Positions 34,130-41,969 of a DNA stretch of 64,000 bases are shown in pieces. A model generated the notes under the pieces. That model saw only the letters and a program-made list of their open reading frames with translations, had not been told where the DNA came from and ran no database searches. Both the position numbers and the translations under genes were made by a program. The DNA comes from Candidatus Cybelea sp. (GTDB lineage: Bacteria; Vulcanimicrobiota; Vulcanimicrobiia; Vulcanimicrobiales; Vulcanimicrobiaceae): contig DASXFZ010000029.1 in NCBI GenBank assembly GCA_036489315.1, forward strand, positions 1 to 64,000, written 5' to 3'. Numbering within the stretch: position 1 is the first letter of the stretch; every line of letters starts with the position of its first letter.

Positions 34130-34831
34130 CTAGAGCTTGATGGTCGCTTGGCCTTCGCACGCGACGCCGCCGCCGCAAACCGCGGGATCCCAGCTCGCGT
34201 CCGCAAGCAGCGACCGGATCTTCGTCTCGGTTTGTGAGTCGACGGGAGGCGTGAAAAAGAGGTTTGTCATCTTGCCGTCGTCGCCGACGGTGACGACTAA
34301 GGTGACGTGCGCGCCGAGAGCGTCGAGTTGTTTGCGCACTTGCGGATCGAGTACCGGCGTCGGCTGCTCGGCGCCGAACGGAAGGTAACCGCCGGCGGGA
34401 CGCGCGTTCTCACTCGCGACGTTTCGCACTTGCGGCGAAGCGGTCGAGATCGGCGCGGTCGTGCCGTGCGATGCGGAGTCGCCGGCTTGCGCGACGGCGG
34501 CGACCGACGGTGCGGCCGGAGCGCTCGTCGAAAGCGGAACCTTCGCGGGTTGGCCGTGCTGCTGCAACTTCACCAACGTAACCTTGTGCGCGGGACTGAT
34601 CGTGGGCGTCGCCTTGAAATGCGGCGCGGCCGCGCGCGGGCGCGGCATCGGCCGCTGCGGCCGGACGATTTGAACGTGAAGTACGTGGGTGAAGCTCACC
34701 GTTTCGACCGCCGGCGTGTCTGCCACGGTCCAGGCGAGCGCCGGAATCGCCAGCGCGACGAGGCAATGGATGAGGACGGAGCCGAGCGTGGCTCGCTCCA
34801 TTCGCCCTCGTTCACCAACCATGGCCGTCAT
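34130..34831 (-). CDS. TonB-like energy transducer
   Basis: 233 residues. An N-terminal membrane helix (LGSVLIHCLVALAIPALAWTV) is followed by a Pro/Ala/Ser/Thr-rich periplasm-spanning stretch with RPQRPMPRPRAAAP, and then a C-terminal TonB-type beta-alpha-beta domain (HVTLVVTVGDDGKMTNLFF, SQTETKIRSLLADASWDPA). TonB transmits proton-motive force to outer-membrane receptors such as the one at 9.9 kb. ExbB/ExbD are not in the window. The ATG overlaps the methyltransferase stop (ATGA), making it the last gene of the tetrapyrrole operon. Confidence 0.8.
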   Translation of the reverse strand: MTAMVGERGRMERATLGSVLIHCLVALAIPALAWTVADTPAVETVSFTHVLHVQIVRPQRPMPRPRAAAPHFKATPTISPAHKVTLVKLQQHGQPAKVPLSTSAPAAPSVAAVAQAGDSASHGTTAPISTASPQVRNVASENARPAGGYLPFGAEQPTPVLDPQVRKQLDALGAHVTLVVTVGDDGKMTNLFFTPPVDSQTETKIRSLLADASWDPAVCGGGVACEGQATIKL

Positions 34832-35511
34832 TTTTTGCGTTTTTCCCTGCCTCCCAACGCGCGGGCGGCCCGTCTCGTGACGCCGCCGCTCCGGCAGGGA
34901 GACTCCGCGCCCCACGCGTCCCAACCCTCCGTCTGGGACCGCGCAAAGAGCTCGATGCGGCTTCGCTGCCCGCACAGGCTCTCGATCAGCGTACGAAAGA
35001 TCGCCGGCTTCTCGCTGTGCGCGCCGCGCGGCTGGAGCACGACCTGCGGTTGCGCGAGGTCGAGGATGGGAAACGGCCGCCCGGTCGGATTGGTCGTGGC
35101 GACGAGCAGCAGTTCCGAGGTCGGCTTGGTGAAGGTTGGAGGTATGCCCTGACCGGAGATGATCTCGCCGCGCCGGTTGATCTTCACCCAGACGTACGCG
35201 ACGCCGCGATAGTGCAGCTTCCATGCGTCGATCAACTTCAGGGCAAAGTCGAGCCGCGGACACGTCGCCCAAATGAAGACGGCGGCGCGTTTGTTGAGCA
35301 TCGCGCGCACGTCGATGGCGGCGAGTTGATCGAGCGACATCATCGGGTAGTGCTTGCCGGCGGCGGCGTCTTTGATCGGACTGCCGTAGTAGTACCACGG
35401 CGGATCGACGTAGACGATATCGTAGCGTTTACGCGGCAGCGGGGGAACCGCTTGATGCTCCGCCGCGGGGCGCCGCTTGGAAAGGCGTCGCGCGTGCTCG
35501 TTTTCGCTCAT
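34828..35511 (-). CDS. MT-A70 family adenine methyltransferase
   Basis: 227 residues from ATG 35511. The catalytic DPPW motif is in VYVDPPWYYYG, with KHYPMMSLDQLAAIDV, AAVFIWATCPRLDFALKLIDAWK and the SAM-related PTSELLLVATTNPTGRPF and HSEKPAIFRTLIESLCG. The family methylates N6 of adenine in DNA or RNA. No restriction gene is near, so it is probably an orphan or regulatory methyltransferase. It overlaps DUF92 and TonB genes by 4 nt on each side, an unexpected operon partner for haem genes. The C-terminus is very basic. Confidence 0.88.
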   Translation of the reverse strand: MSENEHARRLSKRRPAAEHQAVPPLPRKRYDIVYVDPPWYYYGSPIKDAAAGKHYPMMSLDQLAAIDVRAMLNKRAAVFIWATCPRLDFALKLIDAWKLHYRGVAYVWVKINRRGEIISGQGIPPTFTKPTSELLLVATTNPTGRPFPILDLAQPQVVLQPRGAHSEKPAIFRTLIESLCGQRSRIELFARSQTEGWDAWGAESPCRSGGVTRRAARALGGREKRKK

Positions 35512-36275
35512 CGCGCTCCGAGCACCGCCACCAGGGCGCCGCCAACGGTCGCGAAGAAGTTCACTGCGTCGTTTTGGAACCACGCGATGCCTCGTCGAAG
35601 GGTCGTCGGCGTTCCGCAAACGTGCGGCGACGTTTCACAATCGCACCGGCAAGCGGGACACCAGCGCAATGCCTGCAGGCTCGCGCCGAGTAGCGAGTCC
35701 AGCAGCGCGCCGGCGATGCCGCCGATCGTTACGGCAAGCAGCGGCGCGAAGCCGGTGAGCGCGGCGACCGCACCGACCAAGAGCGCGCCGCCGATGGTCG
35801 CGGCGCTGCCTTGAAACGTGATACCGCCGGAGAGTCCGGTTTGAATCTGGCGAAACGTGAGAATCGATACCGGCCGCCCGCGCGCGAGCGTACCGATCTC
35901 CGTGCCCCACGTGTCGGCCGATGCCGCGGCAAACGCCCCGGCGAACGCAACGCCAAAGGGAGCGCCGAAACGCAGCGCGCCCAGTGCGCAGAGCGCGGCG
36001 ACGCCGCCGTTAGCAAACACCTGCCAGGCGTTGCGTGCTTTTGCGGCGGGTGCTCCGGTGAGTCGCGCCTTCCGTTCGCGGCCGATGCGCGTCAGGATCG
36101 CCGACGGTATGAAGAACGCCAGAAGTATCGCAGCGCCTCGCCACTGGGTGCAGCCAAAGACGATCGTTCCGACGGCAAATGCGGCAACCGCTCCATCGGG
36201 CGAAAGTGAGCGCGCACGATACGCACCGATCGCAATGGCGGCAGCGAAGAGCGCCCCGACAGCAACGTTTAGCAC
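35508..36275 (-). CDS. DUF92 integral membrane protein
   Basis: About 255 residues from GTG 36275, overlapping the upstream CobA-HemD stop by 7 nt; the longer frame to 36407 is Arg-rich and lies inside that gene. It has six or more helices and the family blocks LSPDGAVAAFAVGTIVFG, AAASADTWGTEIGTL, and GGITFQGSAATIGGALLVG. Plant VTE6, a phytyl-phosphate kinase, belongs to this family, so a polyprenol-phosphate kinase role is possible. A Cys-rich stretch (CPACRCDCE) near the C-terminus is unusual and could bind metal. Confidence 0.85.
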   Translation of the reverse strand: MLNVAVGALFAAAIAIGAYRARSLSPDGAVAAFAVGTIVFGCTQWRGAAILLAFFIPSAILTRIGRERKARLTGAPAAKARNAWQVFANGGVAALCALGALRFGAPFGVAFAGAFAAASADTWGTEIGTLARGRPVSILTFRQIQTGLSGGITFQGSAATIGGALLVGAVAALTGFAPLLAVTIGGIAGALLDSLLGASLQALRWCPACRCDCETSPHVCGTPTTLRRGIAWFQNDAVNFFATVGGALVAVLGAR

Positions 36276-37798
36276 GTTTGCAGTGCGTAGTAGCTTTCCA
36301 GTGCGTCGAGGAGACCTTCGGTCGTGAAAACCGTGGCGACGACGTCGACGCTCAACCCCGCCTGCGCGGCGGCCTCTGCGGTGATCGGCCCGATGCAGGC
36401 AACGCACTTTCCCGCCGCAGCTGCTGCGGGCGTCGTACTCTTTCCCAGGAGCTGGACGAATCCCCGGACCGTGCTCGCGCTGGTAAAGGTGAGAACGTCA
36501 GCGCGCGCGACCTTCCGCGCGAACTCGTCATTCTTCGGGACGACGGTGCGATAGGCGGCCACGATGTCGACGCGCAGTCCAGCCTCTTCGAGCATCCGTG
36601 GAAGAACGTCGCGCGCTTCCTGCGCGCGGTACAGCAGGACGCGATCCCCGGCAGACGCTCGTGCGACGATCGCGGCGGCAACTTCCTCGCTCACGAAGGC
36701 GGGAGGGACGAGATCCGCGATGATGCCGTTAGCGCCCAAGCGCTCCGCGGTGCGATCGCCGATCGCCGCAATTTTCGCCGAGCCGGCGCGTCGTGCGTCG
36801 GCACCCTGCGCGCGCAGGCGGCTAAAGAACGCGTCGACGCCGTTTTGCGAAGTAAAAATGATCCACGCATAGCGCGCAAGATCGGCAAGCGCGTCATCGG
36901 CCGCGCGCGTATCTTCGATCGGCTCGATGGCGATCGCCGGCGCCGAAATCGGCTCGGCGCCGCGCGCGAGCAGCGCGCGCGCAAATGCGGCGGATTGCGA
37001 TCCCGCGCGCGTGATCAGCACGCGCTTTCCGAAGAGGGCTCCGGTATCGAACCAGCGCAGCTCGGCGCGCAGCTCCGCAACCGGACCGATCACGGCGACC
37101 GCAGGCGCGCCGATCTGCGCGCGCTCGACCTCATCGCAGATCGTTCCGAGCGTTCCGCTAGCGGTACGCTGGCTCGGCCGGGTGCCGTCCTGCACGACGG
37201 CAGCCGGTGTGTCCGATGAAAGGCCCGCAGCGACGAGCGCCGCGGCGATCTCGCGCAAATTTGCGGTCGCCATCAATAGAACCAGCGTCCGCCCGGGATC
37301 GGCGAGCTTCGAATAGTCGAGGCTCGGGGCCGGCTTTGTTGGGTCCTCGTGACCCGTGGCGACGGTGAATGCGGCCGCATGTGCGCGATGCGTAACGGGA
37401 ATGCCGGCGTAGGCCGGTACGGCATACGCCGAACTTACGCCTGGAACGATCTCGAACGCAACGCCCGCGGCACGCAACGCCTGTGCTTCTTCTCCGCCGC
37501 GGCCGAACACGAAGGGATCGCCGCCTTTCAAACGCACGACGCGCGCTCCGCTACGCGCGCGTTCGATTGCCAGCCGTTCGATCTCCGCCTGCGGCATGGC
37601 ATGCGCGCCGGCGCGCTTTCCGACGAAGATTCGTTCGCACGGCGGCGGCGCGAGCGCGACGATCGCGTCGCTTGCAAGAGCGTCGTAGAGCAAGACGTCG
37701 GCCCGTCCGAGAACCTCGGCGGCTCGTAACGTCAGCAGGCCCGGGTCGCCCGGGCCTGCGCCGACTAGGAAGACGCGACCGCTATTGCTACTGTTCAT
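36269..37798 (-). CDS. Uroporphyrinogen-III methyltransferase / uroporphyrinogen-III synthase fusion (CobA-HemD)
   Basis: 509 residues. The N-terminal ~250 are a SAM uroporphyrinogen-III C-methyltransferase (VGAGPGDPGLLTLRAAEVL, RLKGGDPFVFGRGGEEA, YAGIPVTHR, DGTRPSQRT). The C-terminal ~250 are a HemD domain (KRVLITRAGSQSAAFARALLARGAE, AWIIFTSQNGVDAFF, FTSASTVRGF). HemD closes the linear tetrapyrrole to uroporphyrinogen III and CobA methylates it to precorrin-2, so one chain stands at the haem/siroheme branch. The start overlaps the hemA stop by 11 nt. Confidence 0.95.
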   Translation of the reverse strand: MNSSNSGRVFLVGAGPGDPGLLTLRAAEVLGRADVLLYDALASDAIVALAPPPCERIFVGKRAGAHAMPQAEIERLAIERARSGARVVRLKGGDPFVFGRGGEEAQALRAAGVAFEIVPGVSSAYAVPAYAGIPVTHRAHAAAFTVATGHEDPTKPAPSLDYSKLADPGRTLVLLMATANLREIAAALVAAGLSSDTPAAVVQDGTRPSQRTASGTLGTICDEVERAQIGAPAVAVIGPVAELRAELRWFDTGALFGKRVLITRAGSQSAAFARALLARGAEPISAPAIAIEPIEDTRAADDALADLARYAWIIFTSQNGVDAFFSRLRAQGADARRAGSAKIAAIGDRTAERLGANGIIADLVPPAFVSEEVAAAIVARASAGDRVLLYRAQEARDVLPRMLEEAGLRVDIVAAYRTVVPKNDEFARKVARADVLTFTSASTVRGFVQLLGKSTTPAAAAAGKCVACIGPITAEAAAQAGLSVDVVATVFTTEGLLDALESYYALQTC

Positions 37799-39113
37799 CG
37801 GGCATCGCGGAGAGCAGCGATGCCGCGACTTCTCCGGCGATGTTCAATTCAAAGAGTTCGTCGAGAACGCGCGCATGTGACAGGGCTTCGGCGTGGTCGA
37901 CGCTCGCTTTGCTGCGAATCCTCAAAATCACCGAGTGCAAGAGCTTCGAGACGATCGTCAGACTCATGCCGGTGACGAGCATGCGTTCCCGTTCGCTCAG
38001 CTCCGGACAGCGCGCAAAGAGACGCTCGATTTCGGCTGCGCGAATGGTTTCGGCCTTCTGCGTCAGCCGCGCGATGATCGGATCGGTCGCGCGCGAGCGA
38101 TACCACCCCTCGAACCGCTCGACGTGTTCGGCGATGATCGTTTCGACTGCGGGAATCGCCTCGCGTCGCAGGTCGAGGCGTTCGTTGACGACCGACTTCA
38201 ACCCGTCGACGTCTACGAGCGCCACGTTGTCGATATGCGCAACTGCAGGATCGACGTCGCGCGGAACCGCGATGTCGACGATGAAGAGCGGCTGGTGCGG
38301 TCGCGTTTTCATCGCCGCGCACACGCTCGCTTCGTCGAGAACGAAGTGCGACGAGCCCGTCGACGCGACGACCACGTCGGCGACGGCGAGCGCCGACGAA
38401 AGCTCGGGCATCTCCACGACTTCCCCGAAACCGGCCTCGCCGATCAACTCGCGCGAGCGCGCGGCGGTCCGATTGCTGACGATGACGCGAGCCGCGCCCT
38501 CCTGACTCAAGCGTTTCACCGCTGCTCGCCCCATCTTCCCAGCGCCGACGACGAGCACCGCCTTACCCTGGAGACTTCCCAAACGCTGTCGCGCCGCTTC
38601 GACGGCGGCGGTGGCCAGCGAGACCGACTCGCCGCCGATACGCGTTTTTGCGCGCGCGCTCTTTCCCGCGGCGAGAGCTTCGCGGAAGAGGCGGTGCAGC
38701 GTCCGTCCGATCGAACGAGCCGCAGTCGCGGCAACGTATGCATCTTTGACTTGGCCGAGAATCTCGGCTTCGCCGATCAGCATCGAGTCGAGTCCGGTGC
38801 AGACGCGGAAGAGATGATTGACGGCTTGATGACCGAGCCGCGTGTAGAGATACGACTCGAGGTCGTAACCGGTTGCGCCGTGACGAAAGTTCGAGAGAAA
38901 CGACTTGATCTGCGCGACGCCGGTTTCGTAGTCGTCGAGCTCGGCATAGATCTCCAGGCGCCCGCAGGTTTGCAGCATGACCGCTTCCTTGACCGCTTCG
39001 TAATCCCGCAACGCGACCAGCGTCTCGGCCATTCGGGAAGGCGGGAATGCATGGCGTTCGCGGACCTCGACCGGGGCCGTGTGGTGCGAAAGACCGATGC
39101 ATGTCAGGGGCAT
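37788..39113 (-). CDS. hemA: Glutamyl-tRNA reductase
   Basis: 441 residues. It has the N-terminal GLSHHTAPVEVRE, the catalytic Cys in LQTCGRLEIYA, SMLIGEAEILGQVKDAY, the NADPH site VGAGKMGRAA and a C-terminal dimerisation helix region. It makes glutamate-1-semialdehyde from Glu-tRNA, the first step of C5-pathway tetrapyrrole synthesis. Lies 9 nt after hemL and overlaps the CobA-HemD gene. Confidence 0.96.
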   Translation of the reverse strand: MPLTCIGLSHHTAPVEVRERHAFPPSRMAETLVALRDYEAVKEAVMLQTCGRLEIYAELDDYETGVAQIKSFLSNFRHGATGYDLESYLYTRLGHQAVNHLFRVCTGLDSMLIGEAEILGQVKDAYVAATAARSIGRTLHRLFREALAAGKSARAKTRIGGESVSLATAAVEAARQRLGSLQGKAVLVVGAGKMGRAAVKRLSQEGAARVIVSNRTAARSRELIGEAGFGEVVEMPELSSALAVADVVVASTGSSHFVLDEASVCAAMKTRPHQPLFIVDIAVPRDVDPAVAHIDNVALVDVDGLKSVVNERLDLRREAIPAVETIIAEHVERFEGWYRSRATDPIIARLTQKAETIRAAEIERLFARCPELSERERMLVTGMSLTIVSKLLHSVILRIRSKASVDHAEALSHARVLDELFELNIAGEVAASLLSAMPDEQ

Positions 39114-39122
39114 ACTGGAATC

Positions 39123-40445
39123 CTACGGCCCCGGGACGCTGCTCGACAAGGGCATTTCGAGCACCTCGCTCAGCGCGGCGTCGCTCGCGGCGATCGTCAG
39201 ATCGATATCGATGGCCGTATGAGCTGTCGAGAGAAAGTTTGCTTCGTAGGGCGAGGGCGCGAAGTAGACGCCGCGATCGAGCATCGCTGCGTAGTAGCGC
39301 GAAAAGAGCGGGCGGTCGCAGGCTTGGGCACCGGTGAGATCCTCCACGGGTCCGCCAGAGAAAAACACTCCGAACATTCCGCCGGCGCGCGTCGTGTAAA
39401 TCGGCACTCCGTGGCCTTTGAAACTCGCCGCAAGCCCGTCGGTCATTCGGGTCGCGAGCGACTCGAGCTCTTCGTAGAGCCTCGGCTCCCCGGCAATGAG
39501 GCCGAGCGTTGCGATGCCGGCGGCCATGGCCACCGGGTTGCCCGAGAGCGTGCCGGCCTGGTAGACGGGCCCCTCAGGCACCAGCCTCGCCATAATCTCC
39601 GCGCGACCTCCAAAGGCTCCCACCGGGAGGCCGCCGCCAATCACCTTGCCCAGCGAGGTGAGATCGGGCTCGACCCCCTCGCGGAGCTGAGCGCCGCCGC
39701 GGCCGACGCGAAAGCCGCTCATTACTTCATCGAAGATTAGCACCGCGCCGTGCTGCGTACAGAGCCGGCGAAGGCGCTTTAAAAAGCCGGCGCGAGGCAA
39801 GATCAGGCCCATGTTCCCCGGATACGGCTCGACGATTACCGTCGCGATCGCGCCTTCATGGAGCGTGAAGGCTTGCTCCACGGCCTCGGCGTCATTGAAC
39901 GGCAGCACGACCGTGTCGGCCGCGGTGCCTTCGGTGACGCCTGGCGAGTTGGGAACGCCGGCTGTCAGCGCGCCCGATCCGGCGGCGATCAAAAACGAGT
40001 CGGCGTGGCCGTGATAGCAGCCCGCAAACTTCACGATCTTCGCGCGCCCGGTGTAGCCGCGCGCTAAGCGAACCGCGCTCAGCGTCGCTTCGGTTCCGCT
40101 CGATACGAAGCGAAGGCGTTCGATCGAGGGCATCATCGACACGATCAGCTCGGCGAGTTCGCTCTCCGCCTCGGTTGGCGTACCGAACGACGTTCCCCGC
40201 GCCGCCGCATTGGAGATCGCACGCGTGACGGCCGGATGTGCGTGGCCGAAGAGTAACGCTCCCCACGACATGATGTAGTCGAGGTACTCGTGGCCGTCCA
40301 AGTCGTAGAGCGTCGCTCCGGCACCGCTCTTCATGAAGACGGGCGAGAGACCGACCGATCCGAGTGCGCGAACCGGCGAGTTGACGCCGCCCGCAATGAC
40401 CTTTCGCGCCCGGGCAAACGCGGCGATCGAGCGTTCGAGCTTCAC
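39123..40445 (-). CDS. hemL: Glutamate-1-semialdehyde 2,1-aminomutase
   Basis: 440 residues from GTG 40445, which overlaps the nucleotidyltransferase stop (GTGA); the frame upstream of it is a basic shadow. Landmarks are GGVNSPVRA, DYIMSWGALLFGHAHP, the PLP region VSSGTEATLSAVRLARGYTGR, FDEVMSGFRVG and PLP lysine in SLGKVIGGGLPVGAFGG. It isomerises the hemA product to 5-aminolevulinate. Confidence 0.96.
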   Translation of the reverse strand: MKLERSIAAFARARKVIAGGVNSPVRALGSVGLSPVFMKSGAGATLYDLDGHEYLDYIMSWGALLFGHAHPAVTRAISNAAARGTSFGTPTEAESELAELIVSMMPSIERLRFVSSGTEATLSAVRLARGYTGRAKIVKFAGCYHGHADSFLIAAGSGALTAGVPNSPGVTEGTAADTVVLPFNDAEAVEQAFTLHEGAIATVIVEPYPGNMGLILPRAGFLKRLRRLCTQHGAVLIFDEVMSGFRVGRGGAQLREGVEPDLTSLGKVIGGGLPVGAFGGRAEIMARLVPEGPVYQAGTLSGNPVAMAAGIATLGLIAGEPRLYEELESLATRMTDGLAASFKGHGVPIYTTRAGGMFGVFFSGGPVEDLTGAQACDRPLFSRYYAAMLDRGVYFAPSPYEANFLSTAHTAIDIDLTIAASDAALSEVLEMPLSSSVPGP

Positions 40446-41008
40446 GTCGTCACCACCGCGGTGAGATCGTCGGGCCGATTGACGTTCACGAAATACCTTC
40501 CGTCGGCGGGGAGTATTCGTACCGCAAGGCGCGCGAGCAAATCGTGCATCGCCGCGCGCCCATGCCGGCGAAGCGCCGCACCTTCGCGCAGAACCGCGTA
40601 ACGATCGTAGAGGGCCGCAAGCGGCTCGAGCCGCCCGTCGTGTTCGGGCACGACGGCTTCGTCGCCGGCACGCCACGATGCCGATACTTCAGCCAGAGCG
40701 CGAGATTCGAGCTGCGGCTGATCCGCGGCGATCGCAAAGAGACGGTCGGCGCGAATCGCCGCGCACGCCGAGTAAAAGGCGGATGAGGGTCCCTGCGCCG
40801 GCGCGCGATCGACGAGCAGCGGTGCATCGAGTTGCGCGTCGATCGGCGGCGAGAAGCTTGACTTTCCGGCGATGTAGATGGGAATCCGCAGCTCGCGCAA
40901 CCGCGCAAAAATCCGCAGGATCATCGGCCGGCCGCCGGTCTCGTGTTCCAGCTTGCCTGGAAAGCGCCGCGCGCTGCCGCCCGCTAGCAGGACGATCGCA
41001 TCAGCCAT
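40442..41008 (-). CDS. MobA-like nucleotidyltransferase
   Basis: 188 residues from ATG 41008. The Rossmann-like GT-A nucleotidyltransferase N-terminus reads IVLLAGGSARRFPGK, followed by RPMILRIFARL, DQPQLES (metal-binding Asp region) and a C-terminal VNVNRPDDL. This is the molybdenum-cofactor guanylyltransferase (MobA) pattern, which would mature the bis-MGD of the formate dehydrogenase encoded 12 kb away. The LAGG(x)SxRxxGK loop is LAGGSARRFPGK. It overlaps both hemB (8 nt) and hemL (4 nt). A sugar or cobinamide nucleotidyltransferase is an alternative. Confidence 0.75.
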   Translation of the reverse strand: MADAIVLLAGGSARRFPGKLEHETGGRPMILRIFARLRELRIPIYIAGKSSFSPPIDAQLDAPLLVDRAPAQGPSSAFYSACAAIRADRLFAIAADQPQLESRALAEVSASWRAGDEAVVPEHDGRLEPLAALYDRYAVLREGAALRRHGRAAMHDLLARLAVRILPADGRYFVNVNRPDDLTAVVTT

Positions 41009-41969
41009 GACGGCGGGCGTATGCCTTAGCAAAGTAGGTAATCACGATATCGGCACCGGCCCGAACGAAGGAGGTGAGCACTTCGTCGACGGCCCGCTCG
41101 GCCTCGAGCCAGCCGTTGGCGATCGCCGCCGCGAGCATTGCATACTCGCCGCTGACGTTGTACACCGCGATCGGCACGTCGAACCGGTCGCGCGCGCAAC
41201 GAACGACATCGAGATATGGAAGCCCTGGCTTGATCATGACGATGTCCGCCCCCTCGGCGATGTCGAGCGCGATTTCGCGCAGCGCCTCGCGCGCGTTGGG
41301 CGCGTCCATCTGGTAGGTGCGCCGGTCTCCGTGCTGCGGAGCCGAGCCGGCCGCTTCGCGAAACGGTCCGTAAAAAGCCGAGGCGTATTTTGCGCTGTAG
41401 GCCATGATCGCGACGCCGGCGTGCCCTTGCGCGTCGAGCGCGGTGCGGAGTGCCTTCACGCGACCGTCCATCATATCGGACGGCGCGACGACGTCGACGC
41501 CGGCCTGCGCATACGTAAGCGCGATCCGGCAGAGCAGCTCGAGCGTCGAGTCGTTGTCGACGTCGCCGCTGGGATCGAGGATGCCGCAGTGGCCGTGATC
41601 GGTGTACTCGCAGCCGCACAGGTCGGCGATCAGCAGCATCTCCGGCAGCTCGGCCCTGATCCTCCGAATAGCACGCTGCACGACGCCCTGGGGATCGTAG
41701 GCGCTCGACGCAACCGCATCCTTACGGGCGGGAATGCCGAAGATAAGCAGGCTCTTGATGCCCAAACTAAAGAGCTCGCGGGCCTCGGCGACGGCGGCGT
41801 CGACGCTCAGGCGTGATATCCCCGGCATCGCGGCGATCGGCCCCACGTCTTCGGGACGCTCTACGACGAAGACCGGCTGCACGAGCTGATCGAGGCTGAC
41901 GCGGTTCTCGCGAACCAGCGCTCGCATCACCGCGCTGCGGCGGAGCCGCCGCGGACGAACCACGATCAC
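41001..41969 (-). CDS. hemB: Porphobilinogen synthase (5-aminolevulinate dehydratase)
   Basis: 322 residues from GTG 41969, overlapping the fusion-gene stop. Zinc-binding cysteines are in IADLCGCEYTDHGHCGIL; Schiff-base lysines are in MAYSAKYASAFYGPFR and VMIKPGLPYLD; QMDAPNAREALRE is also typical. It condenses two 5-aminolevulinate to porphobilinogen. The zinc type rather than the Asp-rich magnesium type is inferred from the cysteines. Confidence 0.96.
   Translation of the reverse strand: MIVVRPRRLRRSAVMRALVRENRVSLDQLVQPVFVVERPEDVGPIAAMPGISRLSVDAAVAEARELFSLGIKSLLIFGIPARKDAVASSAYDPQGVVQRAIRRIRAELPEMLLIADLCGCEYTDHGHCGILDPSGDVDNDSTLELLCRIALTYAQAGVDVVAPSDMMDGRVKALRTALDAQGHAGVAIMAYSAKYASAFYGPFREAAGSAPQHGDRRTYQMDAPNAREALREIALDIAEGADIVMIKPGLPYLDVVRCARDRFDVPIAVYNVSGEYAMLAAAIANGWLEAERAVDEVLTSFVRAGADIVITYFAKAYARRHG

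Noticed and set aside
37893-39740. A 615-residue plus-strand frame opposite hemA and hemL
   Set aside because: It runs across two well-identified minus-strand genes and has shadow-like composition with no recognisable domain.
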